Below, piece after piece: positions 24,716 through 32,734 of a stretch of 46,525 bases of DNA. The notes beneath the pieces are model-generated. The model had not been told where the DNA came from. It was given only the letters and a program-made list of their open reading frames with translations, and made no database searches. This DNA comes from Paenibacillus sp. VTT E-133291. Its GTDB lineage: Bacteria; Bacillota; Bacilli; Paenibacillales; Paenibacillaceae. Position numbers and translations under genes: made by a program. The stretch covers positions 1 through 46,525 of the forward strand of contig NZ_NFVA01000057.1 in NCBI RefSeq assembly GCF_002264395.1, in the 5' to 3' direction. Positions within the stretch are counted from its first letter, which is position 1, and the number at the start of each line of letters is the position of its first letter.

Positions 24716-25720
24716 ATGGCACCTACAATCAAGGATATCGCCAAATTGGCGAATGTTTCACATACAACTGTATCAAGAGCACTTAACAACAGTCCACTCA
24801 TTAAAGAGGTCACACGTAAAAAAATTGCTGAGATTGCCGCGCAAGTGGGTTACGTCCCCAATTACAATGCTAAAAGCCTTGTAATGCAGCGATCATATAC
24901 CATTGGCTTGTTCTTCACGAGTATTGCCAAGGGCACAACATCCGGTTTCTTCTCTGACACGATCCGTGGTGTGAACAGCGTTATAGATGTTGAATATAAT
25001 TTGTTCATACGTGGGATCGACGATTATGCAGAGTACTCCTCCATTCATCACAAACGTTTTGACGGAATTATTCTAATGAGCCAAAGTGAAGCAGACAATA
25101 AATTTATTTACCATGTGATCCAGCAAGGCATTCCAATCGTTGTGTTGAATCGACAGATCGATGATCGCTCCATTATTAACATCATCTCGAATGACCGGGA
25201 AGGCGCTTATCATGCAGGTAAATACCTGATAGAATCCGGCCATCAAGACATTGCGATTATTGAAGGCGTCGAAGGCTTTAAATCCACACAGGAGCGCAGA
25301 GATGGTTTTATAAAAGCATTGATAGATTATAACATTCCTGTGCGTAATGACTACATGATCAGTGGTAAGTATGATTTGCAAAGTGGATATGAGGCGATGG
25401 GTCAGCTGCTGGATCTGGAAAAAGCGCCGACGGCAGTATTTTGCTCTAATGACGATATGGCGATCGGAGCTATGAAATCTGTGTTTGAACATGGGCTGCA
25501 GGTGCCGAATGATGTCTCTATTGTTGGTTTTGATGATATTGGCTTTTCGCTCTTTGCCAATCCTTCGTTGACCACAGTTAAGCGTCCGATTGAGAAAATC
25601 AGCGAGCAAGGTGCCCGTAAGCTACTAAGCTTAATCAAAGAGCCATTGGAGAATGAAGGGCTAATCTCGATCGACACGGAGTTTATTGCGAGAGAATCGG
25701 TTAAGAACCTGCAAAGATAG
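24716..25720 (+). CDS. exuR: LacI-family transcriptional regulator, ExuR-like
   Basis: Repressor-type regulator of 334 residues. The N-terminal LacI helix-turn-helix and hinge run TIKDIAKLANVSHTTVSRALNN to about residue 60; the periplasmic-binding-protein-like ligand domain follows, with FDGIILMSQSE near 105, STQERRDGFIKAL near 190 and IVGFDDIGFSLFANPSLTTV near 260. Position between uxaC and uxaB and resemblance to Bacillus ExuR suggest it controls hexuronate genes, probably binding the CG-centred palindromes before uxaC. The effector could be a hexuronate or a breakdown product. AAGGAAGG precedes ATG 24716. Confidence 0.85.
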   Translation: MAPTIKDIAKLANVSHTTVSRALNNSPLIKEVTRKKIAEIAAQVGYVPNYNAKSLVMQRSYTIGLFFTSIAKGTTSGFFSDTIRGVNSVIDVEYNLFIRGIDDYAEYSSIHHKRFDGIILMSQSEADNKFIYHVIQQGIPIVVLNRQIDDRSIINIISNDREGAYHAGKYLIESGHQDIAIIEGVEGFKSTQERRDGFIKALIDYNIPVRNDYMISGKYDLQSGYEAMGQLLDLEKAPTAVFCSNDDMAIGAMKSVFEHGLQVPNDVSIVGFDDIGFSLFANPSLTTVKRPIEKISEQGARKLLSLIKEPLENEGLISIDTEFIARESVKNLQR

Positions 25721-25786
25721 TAATGATGCACATACCAGCGACGTAATCCTTTACAATTTGTGAGGGGTTTTCAATTAAAATTTTCA

Positions 25787-25862
25787 CGTGTGCATATTAT
25801 TTAACATAACATAATATAAATATTGTTTTATATGGTAATTTAACTTTGTTTATCGTGTGCAT
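25787..25862 (+). repeat. Direct repeat CGTGTGCAT upstream of uxaB
   Basis: CGTGTGCAT occurs at 25787-25795 and 25854-25862, each followed by an AT-rich ATTA-like tail. The 163-bp gap between exuR and uxaB is AT-rich, with no confident promoter or terminator. The pair could be regulator sites. Confidence 0.45.
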
Positions 25863-25883
25863 TATAAATTAGGAGGCATTTGT

Positions 25884-27353
25884 ATGAACAGATTAAATAG
25901 TGATAGTTGGAAAGCTTATAAGCAATATCCCGAGAAGGTTCTGCAATTTGGTGAAGGGAATTTCATGCGCGCTTTTGTAGATTGGCATATTCATACCATG
26001 AATCAAAAAACGGATTTTAATGGCGGAGTAGTTGTGGTACAACCGCTGGGCAACGGACTTGCAGAAATGCTAAATGCTCAGGATGGGTTGTATACTCTTT
26101 ATCTCCAAGGGCTCAAAGATGGGGCAGCGGTAAAAGAACATGAGGTTATCAACTGTATTACGCGAACGCTTAATCCTTTTGCCCAGCATGAGGAGTATAT
26201 GAAGCTTGCCGAGAATCCAGAGCTGCGCTTTATCGTGTCTAATACCACGGAGGCGGGAATTGCTTTTGAAGGGGACGACAAATTAACGGATGCTCCGCAA
26301 AGCAGTTTTCCAGGCAAACTGACGGCCTTATTGTATAAACGTTTCGAATTTTTTAATGGGGATGCTTCCAAAGGTTTTATTATCATTCCGTGTGAGCTGA
26401 TTGACCGAAATGGGGATGAGCTTAAGAAGGTTATTTTGAAATATGCTGAACTGTGGAATCTTGGAGACGGCTTTATTGAATGGCTGAATGAAGCCAATAC
26501 CTTCTGCTGCAGTCTGGTAGACCGCATTGTTCCCGGATATCCAAGAGACAGCATCGCTGAGATTACTGAAGAACTGGGGTATGAGGATAAGATGGTTGTT
26601 GTCGGCGAGCAGTTCCATCTTTGGGTAATTGAAGGGCCGCAGTGGATGAAAGAGGAGTTCCCGGCTGAACTAGCAGGTCTTAATGTGCTCGTGGTAGATG
26701 ATATGACCCCTTACCGGACTCGTAAAGTGAGAATTCTAAACGGAGCGCATACCGCGATGACACCCGTAGCGTATTTGTACGGAATTGATACGGTGGCCGA
26801 GGCGATTGAGCACGAAGAGGTTGGGGCGTACGTGAAGTCCTTGATCTATGATGAGATCATCCCGACGCTGGATCTGCCGGTAGAGGAATTGAATTCTTTT
26901 GCAGACGCGGTATTAGAAAGGTTCCTGAACCCTTATGTGCAGCATTACTTGATGAGCATCTCCCTTAATTCTATCTCGAAATTTAAGACAAGAGATCTGC
27001 CTTCTTTATTGCAATATGTAGAGTCCAAAGGACAATTGCCCGAGAAGCTTGTCTTCTCATTGAGTGCATTAATTGCCTTCTATAAAGGACGTAGAGGGGA
27101 AGAAGAGATTCAGCTGGCGGACGATGCAGATATTGTGGAATGGTTCGCCTCCTTGTGGGGAGGGTGGGATGGCACAGATACTGGGTTACGCGCACTGGCT
27201 GTCGAGGTATTAGCGGCGACAAATCGCTGGGGCTGTGACCTGAACGAAGTGGCCGGACTTACGGATAAGGTGACAGAAGGGCTCATTGCGATTGAGAGAA
27301 CAGGTATGAAGCAAGCGCTGCAAGCGTACGTGAAGAGACCTGCGCACAACTAA
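25884..27353 (+). CDS. uxaB: Tagaturonate reductase (altronate oxidoreductase)
   Basis: NADH-dependent reductase of 489 residues turning tagaturonate into altronate. It belongs to the long-chain mannitol dehydrogenase family: the N-terminal nucleotide-binding block is VLQFGEGNFMRAFVDWHIH, and the catalytic-domain block VRILNGAHTAMTPVAYLYG, with the family Lys/Asn/His region, is near 285. AGGAGG lies before ATG 25884; an upstream in-frame ATG at 25857 is less likely. It is followed 22 bases later by uxaA. Confidence 0.95.
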   Translation: MNRLNSDSWKAYKQYPEKVLQFGEGNFMRAFVDWHIHTMNQKTDFNGGVVVVQPLGNGLAEMLNAQDGLYTLYLQGLKDGAAVKEHEVINCITRTLNPFAQHEEYMKLAENPELRFIVSNTTEAGIAFEGDDKLTDAPQSSFPGKLTALLYKRFEFFNGDASKGFIIIPCELIDRNGDELKKVILKYAELWNLGDGFIEWLNEANTFCCSLVDRIVPGYPRDSIAEITEELGYEDKMVVVGEQFHLWVIEGPQWMKEEFPAELAGLNVLVVDDMTPYRTRKVRILNGAHTAMTPVAYLYGIDTVAEAIEHEEVGAYVKSLIYDEIIPTLDLPVEELNSFADAVLERFLNPYVQHYLMSISLNSISKFKTRDLPSLLQYVESKGQLPEKLVFSLSALIAFYKGRRGEEEIQLADDADIVEWFASLWGGWDGTDTGLRALAVEVLAATNRWGCDLNEVAGLTDKVTEGLIAIERTGMKQALQAYVKRPAHN

Positions 27354-27375
27354 TACACAGGAGGTGGATGACGAC

Positions 27376-28878
27376 ATGATTAAGACTATGAAAGAGGTAC
27401 TGCAGATTAACGAGGCTGATAACGTGGCAGTTGCACTTAAAGACTATCAAGCAGGCGACACCATTGTGATAGGTTCAAAAGAGATTAAAATTACGGAAGA
27501 TATTGCTAGAGGTCATAAAATTGCACTAACCAGCATTAGCGAAGGTGAGTATGTATTGAAGTATGGCTATCCCATCGGTCATGCTAAAGCGCCTATCGTG
27601 CCGGGCCAGTGGGTGCATACCCATAATACGAAGACAAACCTAACAGGAGTTGAGGAATATACTTTTGAGCAGAAGCTGACACCCAATCCTTTTAAAACAG
27701 AAAATTTGACCTTTAAGGGGTATCGTCGTTTTGACGGATCAGTAGGTATTCGTAATGAGCTATGGATCGTCCCTACGGTTGGTTGTGTAAATGGAGTGGC
27801 GGAGCAGATCATTAATATTTTCAAGGCAGAGGTTGGGGATATCGCTCCATTTGATAATGTACTCGTGCTTAAACATAACTATGGTTGTTCTCAGCTAGGC
27901 GATGACCATGATAATACTCGTACAATACTTGCTAACGCGGTTAAGCATCCAAATGCGGGCGCCGTACTTGTGCTCGGACTAGGTTGTGAGAATAACAATT
28001 TGCATATTTTTAAAGACATGCTGGGTAGTTACGATGAGGATCGAGTGCGTTTTCTTGTCTCCCAAGAGGTTGGAAACGAGATTGAAGAAGGCGTAAAGCT
28101 GCTGAAGGAACTCTACAATAATGTACAGGGTGATCATCGGGAAGAAGTCTCACTCTCTGAGCTGAAGATTGGTCTGAAGTGTGGAGGCTCGGATGGCCTG
28201 TCCGGGATTACTGCGAATCCGCTTCTTGGACGTTTGTCTGACTATATGGCTGCCCAAGGCGGCACAACTGTACTCACTGAAGTACCAGAAATGTTTGGCG
28301 CCGAAAAAATTCTGATGGAACGTGCGGCAGACGAAGCTATTTTCCACAAAATTGTTGATCTCATCAATGACTTTAAGCAGTATTTCATGGACTATAAACA
28401 GCCGGTATATGAAAATCCTTCACCAGGAAATAAAGCCGGAGGAATTACTACGCTTGAGGATAAATCTCTGGGCTGCACTCAAAAATCCGGTAATTCTACG
28501 GTAATGGATGTACTCAAGTACGGAGAGCTTATCACTAACAAAGGCTTAAATCTTCTTAACGCGCCGGGCAATGACCTAGTGGCTTCGTCGGCTCTGGCTG
28601 CTGCTGGCTGCCAATTGGTGATCTTTACGACCGGGCGGGGAACGCCTTTTGGAACATTCGTGCCTACGATGAAGGTATCCACCAATACCCCATTATATGA
28701 AGGCAAACGTCACTGGATCGATTTTAATGCGGGTGTGTTGGTTGAAGATGGTTCTCCAGATGAGGTTCTGCGTGACTTCATTAACTACATTATCAGCGTG
28801 GTTAGTGGGGAATGGGTAAATAATGAGAAAAATAATTTCCGCGAGATTTCCATCTTCAAAACAGGCGTAACGCTATAG
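27376..28878 (+). CDS. uxaA: Altronate dehydratase
   Basis: Iron-dependent dehydratase of 500 residues making 2-keto-3-deoxygluconate from altronate. An N-terminal SAF domain occupies about residues 1-90, then a linker with GYRRFDGSVGIRNELWIVPTVGCVN and the catalytic domain with LKHNYGCSQLGDDHDNTRTIL, VLGLGCENNN, LKCGGSDGLSG and AAGCQLVIFTTGRGTPFG. ATG 27376 is preferred over an in-frame GTG at 27364 because AGGAGG occupies 27359-27364. The later kdgK/kdgA steps are not in the window. Confidence 0.96.
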   Translation: MIKTMKEVLQINEADNVAVALKDYQAGDTIVIGSKEIKITEDIARGHKIALTSISEGEYVLKYGYPIGHAKAPIVPGQWVHTHNTKTNLTGVEEYTFEQKLTPNPFKTENLTFKGYRRFDGSVGIRNELWIVPTVGCVNGVAEQIINIFKAEVGDIAPFDNVLVLKHNYGCSQLGDDHDNTRTILANAVKHPNAGAVLVLGLGCENNNLHIFKDMLGSYDEDRVRFLVSQEVGNEIEEGVKLLKELYNNVQGDHREEVSLSELKIGLKCGGSDGLSGITANPLLGRLSDYMAAQGGTTVLTEVPEMFGAEKILMERAADEAIFHKIVDLINDFKQYFMDYKQPVYENPSPGNKAGGITTLEDKSLGCTQKSGNSTVMDVLKYGELITNKGLNLLNAPGNDLVASSALAAAGCQLVIFTTGRGTPFGTFVPTMKVSTNTPLYEGKRHWIDFNAGVLVEDGSPDEVLRDFINYIISVVSGEWVNNEKNNFREISIFKTGVTL

Positions 28879-28900
28879 TAAATGATTTATAACAAATCAA

Positions 28901-28937
28901 GCTGTCCCTTATGCTTTTTATGGTAGGGGGCAGTTTT
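28901..28937 (+). terminator. Terminator after uxaA
   Basis: CTGTCCC pairs with GGGGCAG (one T-G pair) around a loop of about 20 bases and leads into six Ts. Confidence 0.75.
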
Positions 28938-28999
28938 TTATTTTCATACGAATACATAATCCTCTGTTAAAAGAACGACCATCGCTTTCTTCTTAATTA

Positions 29000-29041
29000 G
29001 TGATTGCAATCACAATCGCCCCATACAGCCTGTGCTAATCT
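29000..29041 (+). promoter_or_regulatory. FNR/CRP-type site and extended -10 promoter
   Basis: GTGATTG-CAATCAC (29000-29013) is a perfect 14-bp palindrome; with flanks it reads AGTGA-N6-TCACA, one mismatch from the Bacillus FNR consensus TGTGA-N6-TCACA. TGC-TAATCT (29033-29041) is an extended -10. A start near 29048 puts the palindrome centre at about -41.5, the classic position of an activator overlapping the -35 region. Confidence 0.6.
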
Positions 29042-29046
29042 GTTAT

Positions 29047-29061
29047 TGAGAATAGTTCTCA
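29047..29061 (+). promoter_or_regulatory. Palindrome at the start site (Fur-like)
   Basis: TGAGAA-TAG-TTCTCA is a perfect inverted repeat over the predicted start. It agrees with the Fur 7-1-7 pattern TGATAATNATTATCA at 11 of 14 fixed positions. It could be a repressor site or a leader hairpin. Confidence 0.45.
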
Positions 29062-29080
29062 CAAAAAGGAGAAGAGTTGC

Positions 29081-29308
29081 ATGGAAAAAGTCCTGCGAAT
29101 GGATGAGTCTATCTTCGACATTGTATCCCGGCATCCAGAGGTCATCGAGATTATGGTGGATCTGGGCTTTAAGGATATCGCCAAGCCGGGCATGCTGCAG
29201 ACCGCTGGGCGTTTCATGACCTTATCCAAAGGAATCAAGTTGAAGAAAATAGATCTCGACACTGTGAAGTTAGCCTTTGAACGTCATGGCTTCGAGATTG
29301 TGAAATAA
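29081..29308 (+). CDS. DUF1858 domain protein
   Basis: Small protein of 75 residues, essentially one DUF1858 domain: DESIFDIVSRHPEVIEIMVDLGFKDIAKPGMLQTAGRFMTLSKG. Such domains occur alone or fused to redox and hemerythrin-type proteins related to nitrosative and oxidative stress repair (ScdA/RIC group). GGAGAAGAG precedes ATG 29081, and the next gene, 41 bases on, encodes a hemerythrin/PAS protein. The pair behind an FNR-like site suggests a role when oxygen is low or nitric oxide is present; this is inference. Confidence 0.85.
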   Translation: MEKVLRMDESIFDIVSRHPEVIEIMVDLGFKDIAKPGMLQTAGRFMTLSKGIKLKKIDLDTVKLAFERHGFEIVK

Positions 29309-29349
29309 AGAGCAAATGATAACCAAACTTCATTAAGGAGTGATTAATA

Positions 29350-30612
29350 ATGAGTGAGCTTATAAATAACCGCGAGGTTGATGCACCAGAGCAGACTCGT
29401 CGCCAAGCCATGCTTAAGGAAATTATTAAAGAACTGCATGCAGGCAAAAGCGTTGAAGAGGTTAAGGCACGCTTCGAGGAAGCTGTAGGTGATGTTACTG
29501 TTGCAGAAATCTCTGCTATGGAGCATTCGTTAATGACCGAAGAAGGGATTCCGGTATCCGAGGTACAGCGGCTTTGTTCGGTGCATACAGCCATTTTCAA
29601 AGGTTCTATTGAGGAAATCCACCGCTCCTCGAAGCCTGAAGAACAACCCGGCCACCCAGTCCACACCTTCAAACTAGAAAACCGTGAGATTGAAAGACTT
29701 GTGAACTTCCGCATGGATCTGCACGCAACAAAGTTTCAGAAGAACGATAGTGAGGAACTGATCTTCAAGCTGCTGGAGGATCTTAGCTTGCTGCTGGATC
29801 TAGATAAGCACTACAGTCGAAAAGAAAATCTGTTGTTCCCATACCTCGAAAAATACGGCATTTATGGACCAACCAAGGTCATGTGGGGAGTGGATGATCA
29901 TATCCTCCGTATGATTAAAGAAGCAAAAGCAGCGCTCAGCAGCTACAGCGGAAATGCAACAGATATTGGTGCTCAACTTACGGAGATCATCAAGGAAGTT
30001 AATGAAATGATTTTTAAGGAAGAAAATATTTTATTGCCTATGTCGCTGGATAAATTGACGGAAGACGAATGGGTCAAAATCGCTCGGGAGAGCGATGAGA
30101 TCGGATTCTGTCTAACGGCGCCTGAACAGGAGTGGATACCCGAACGTGCCGCAGAGCCGGAAGGTGCAGCATTGCAGGGTGAAGCAGTGGGTGCGGCTCC
30201 CCAGGAAGGGTTCATTCGTTTTGAGACAGGGCTGTTATCACTGCATCAGCTCGAAACAGTACTCAATCATCTGCCAGTAGATCTGACATTCATTGATGAG
30301 AATGATGTCGTTCGATATTTTTCACACGGGAAGGAACGTATCTTTGCCCGAACTAAGGCAGTTATCGGCCGCACGGTACAGAACTGCCATCCTCCCCAAA
30401 GTGTGCATGTGGTAGAGAAGCTTCTGGAGGACTTTAAGGCAGGCATTAAGGACGCTGAAGACTTCTGGATTAACATCAAGGATAAATTCATCTATATCCG
30501 TTATTTTGCTGTCCGCGACGATACAGGTCGGTATATGGGCACGCTGGAGTTCACACAGAATATTGCCCCAATTCGTTCACTAGAGGGACAAAAACGCATT
30601 TTATCAGAATAG
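29350..30612 (+). CDS. DUF438 / hemerythrin-like protein with PAS domain
   Basis: Cytoplasmic protein of 420 residues. Residues 20-85 (RQAMLKEIIKELHAGKSVEEVKARFEEAV) match DUF438. A hemerythrin-like four-helix bundle follows (about 105-240), with candidate iron ligands in DLHATKFQ, LDKHYSRKENLLFPYLEKYG, VDDHILRMIKEAK and EENILLPMSLDKL. A charged, Ala/Glu-rich linker leads to a PAS domain (about 300-410), LPVDLTFIDENDVVRYFSHG through GRYMGTLEFTQNI. The fold suggests a diiron sensor or handler of oxygen or NO; no kinase or output domain is present. AGGAG precedes ATG 29350. Confidence 0.88.
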   Translation: MSELINNREVDAPEQTRRQAMLKEIIKELHAGKSVEEVKARFEEAVGDVTVAEISAMEHSLMTEEGIPVSEVQRLCSVHTAIFKGSIEEIHRSSKPEEQPGHPVHTFKLENREIERLVNFRMDLHATKFQKNDSEELIFKLLEDLSLLLDLDKHYSRKENLLFPYLEKYGIYGPTKVMWGVDDHILRMIKEAKAALSSYSGNATDIGAQLTEIIKEVNEMIFKEENILLPMSLDKLTEDEWVKIARESDEIGFCLTAPEQEWIPERAAEPEGAALQGEAVGAAPQEGFIRFETGLLSLHQLETVLNHLPVDLTFIDENDVVRYFSHGKERIFARTKAVIGRTVQNCHPPQSVHVVEKLLEDFKAGIKDAEDFWINIKDKFIYIRYFAVRDDTGRYMGTLEFTQNIAPIRSLEGQKRILSE

Positions 30613-30652
30613 CTGGGTGCTTTGGGTGATTTTCCAGTAATAATATAGGTAG

Positions 30653-30687
30653 AAGACTCTCTTACTTAGGCGTAAGGGGGTCTTTTT
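30653..30687 (+). terminator. Intrinsic terminator after the hemerythrin gene
   Basis: AAGACTCTCTTAC (30653-30665) and GTAAGGGGGTCTT (30672-30684) pair over 13 positions including two wobbles, and a T run follows. Confidence 0.9.
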
Positions 30688-30743
30688 AGAATATAATAGA
30701 GTATAGTATTAAAATAAGGAATTCCCGGGTGTGTTGTCTTTCC

Positions 30744-30772
30744 TTGACCACAGAGGGGGCTTCTATTATAGT
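30744..30772 (+). promoter_or_regulatory. SigA promoter for glcK-rapZ-yvcK
   Basis: TTGACC (30744-30749) and TATAGT (30767-30772) are exactly 17 bases apart. The leader is about 42 nt. Confidence 0.75.
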
Positions 30773-30820
30773 TGGTACTTAGGATTAACTATTTTAGTAT
30801 AAAAAAAGGTGGCTTGTTAC

Positions 30821-31771
30821 ATGTCTGAGAATATCTACGTTGGCGTGGATTTGGGTGGAACTGCAATTAAGGTTGGAATCTGCAATGCTGAGGGAACTCT
30901 ATTGCATACTTATGAGGGACCTACAGGAACTGCAGAAGGTGTCGATACTGTTATCGATAATATCGAGAAGTATGTTCGCCAAATTGTGGAGGATTCCCCG
31001 TACTCTTGGGATCAGCTTGCAGGTGTAGGAGCGGGCGTAGCAGGGTTCACAAATATTCGTGAAGGAATCATTATACTTGCGCCTAACATAGGATTTAAAG
31101 ATGTGCCGATTCGCTCCATTTTGGAAGATCGCTGGAACAAGCCTGTCAAAATAGACAATGATGCGAACGTGGCTGCACTGGGTGAAGCCTGGAGTGGTGC
31201 AGGACGCGGGATTGAAAATTGTGTTTGCTATACGCTAGGAACAGGTGTTGGTGGCGGAATTATTATTAACGGAAAGATTTATCAAGGTTTTGCAGGTCTA
31301 GCAGGTGAGCTTGGCCATATCACTGTAGTGCCGGATTTGGAAGCCATTCAATGTGGTTGCGGTAATATGGGATGTCTGGAAACCGTTTCCTCCGCTACAG
31401 GAATTATTCGTATGGCTAACGATGCAGTAGCTCGTGGTGATCGTACTTCACTCTCAATGGTAGAGAAGATTGCTGCGAAGGAAGTCTTTGATGCGGCTAA
31501 GGCTGGCGATGAAGTAGCGATTCGCATAGTAAACCGTGCAGCATACTACCTGGGTAAATCTATGGCTTCTGTTGCAGCCGTGCTTAACCCTGAGGTCTTC
31601 ATCATTGGTGGTGGTGTGTCTAAGGCTGGAGATATTCTATTTGATGAAGTTCGTCGTGTGTTTGCTAAGCTCGCACCGGCTCCGCTTCAGACTGGTGTTT
31701 CGATTATCCCTGCGGAGCTTGGTAATGATGCAGGTATTGTGGGTGCGGCAGGTCTTCTGCTTCGTTCTTAA
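30821..31771 (+). CDS. glcK: Glucokinase, ROK family
   Basis: ATP-dependent glucose kinase of 316 residues. The ATP-binding VGVDLGGTAIKVG is at the start; the catalytic Asp segment KIDNDANVAALGEAWSGAG is near 105; ELGHITVVP and the zinc-binding QCGCGNMGCLETVSS near 170-185 define the ROK family. AAGGTGG lies nine bases before ATG 30821. It opens an operon with rapZ, yvcK and probably whiA and HPr. Bacillus subtilis has a NUDIX gene (yvcI) before rapZ; here glcK occupies that place. Confidence 0.93.
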   Translation: MSENIYVGVDLGGTAIKVGICNAEGTLLHTYEGPTGTAEGVDTVIDNIEKYVRQIVEDSPYSWDQLAGVGAGVAGFTNIREGIIILAPNIGFKDVPIRSILEDRWNKPVKIDNDANVAALGEAWSGAGRGIENCVCYTLGTGVGGGIIINGKIYQGFAGLAGELGHITVVPDLEAIQCGCGNMGCLETVSSATGIIRMANDAVARGDRTSLSMVEKIAAKEVFDAAKAGDEVAIRIVNRAAYYLGKSMASVAAVLNPEVFIIGGGVSKAGDILFDEVRRVFAKLAPAPLQTGVSIIPAELGNDAGIVGAAGLLLRS

Positions 31772-31816
31772 AAGATAGGGAGTATTCATATACTAATTTA
31801 GGGAGGGGACGCTTTA

Positions 31817-32716
31817 ATGACCGAATTGGACAATACTCCAACGGCTGGAGCCACCCTGATCATTATTACCGGAATGTCAGGTGCGGGTAAGACAATTGCT
31901 GTTCAGAGTCTGGAAGACCTAGGGTTCTTCTGTGTCGATAATTTGCCGCCGGTGCTGATCCCTAAGTTTGCAGAACTGATTGAGCAGTCGAAGGGTAAGA
32001 TCGCCAAGGTAGCGCTTGTGATTGACCTGCGCGGTAGGGAATTCTTCACTGCTTTGTCCGAGTCTCTAGCCTATATCAAAGATGAGTCAACCATTGGCTG
32101 TGAAATCTTGTTCTTGGATGCTACGGATTCGGTGCTTGTGCAGCGTTACAAGGAAAGCCGGCGTCATCATCCGCTAGCGCCTAAGGGACTTCCGCTTGAT
32201 GGTATCAAGCTGGAACGTAAGATGCTTGAGGAATTAAAGAATTCAGCCACATTATGTCTGGATACTAGCAGTATGAAACCAGTGCAGCTCAAGGAGAAGA
32301 TCGTTTCTCGGTTCTCGCATTTAGGAAAAAGTACACTCTCCGTCAACATTACATCGTTCGGATTTAAGTATGGTATTCCTATTGATGCAGACCTCGTATT
32401 CGATGTTCGCTTTTTGCCTAACCCACATTATGTGGATCACCTGCGGCCCAAAACAGGTCAGGACAGCGATGTCTATGACTATGTAATGAAGTGGCCTGAA
32501 ACACAGGTATTCCTGACCAAACTGCTCGATATGCTTCATTTCTTAATTCCGCAATATCGTAGGGAAGGTAAATCCCAGATTATTATCGGCATTGGCTGTA
32601 CCGGCGGGAAACACCGTTCAGTAGCCATTTCTGAATATTTGGGCAAAATGCTGGGCGTCAGCGAAACGGAATCCGTAGCTGTTAGTCATCGGGATTCCGA
32701 GCGTGATCGGCACTAA
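31817..32716 (+). CDS. rapZ: RapZ/YvcJ nucleotide-binding protein
   Basis: P-loop protein of 299 residues with Walker A GMSGAGKT (near residue 20) and the conserved DNLPPVLIP after it. The C-terminal domain holds FKYGIPIDADLVFDVRFLPNPHY near 180 and IGCTGGKHRSV near 250. In enteric bacteria RapZ controls GlmZ RNA and hence GlmS; in Bacillus YvcJ binds and hydrolyses GTP, and its loss affects competence. AGGGAGGGG precedes ATG 31817. It is followed closely by yvcK and whiA, a block conserved in most Bacillota. Confidence 0.96.
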   Translation: MTELDNTPTAGATLIIITGMSGAGKTIAVQSLEDLGFFCVDNLPPVLIPKFAELIEQSKGKIAKVALVIDLRGREFFTALSESLAYIKDESTIGCEILFLDATDSVLVQRYKESRRHHPLAPKGLPLDGIKLERKMLEELKNSATLCLDTSSMKPVQLKEKIVSRFSHLGKSTLSVNITSFGFKYGIPIDADLVFDVRFLPNPHYVDHLRPKTGQDSDVYDYVMKWPETQVFLTKLLDMLHFLIPQYRREGKSQIIIGIGCTGGKHRSVAISEYLGKMLGVSETESVAVSHRDSERDRH

Positions 32717-32734
32717 TGAGAGAAGGGGTCCATA

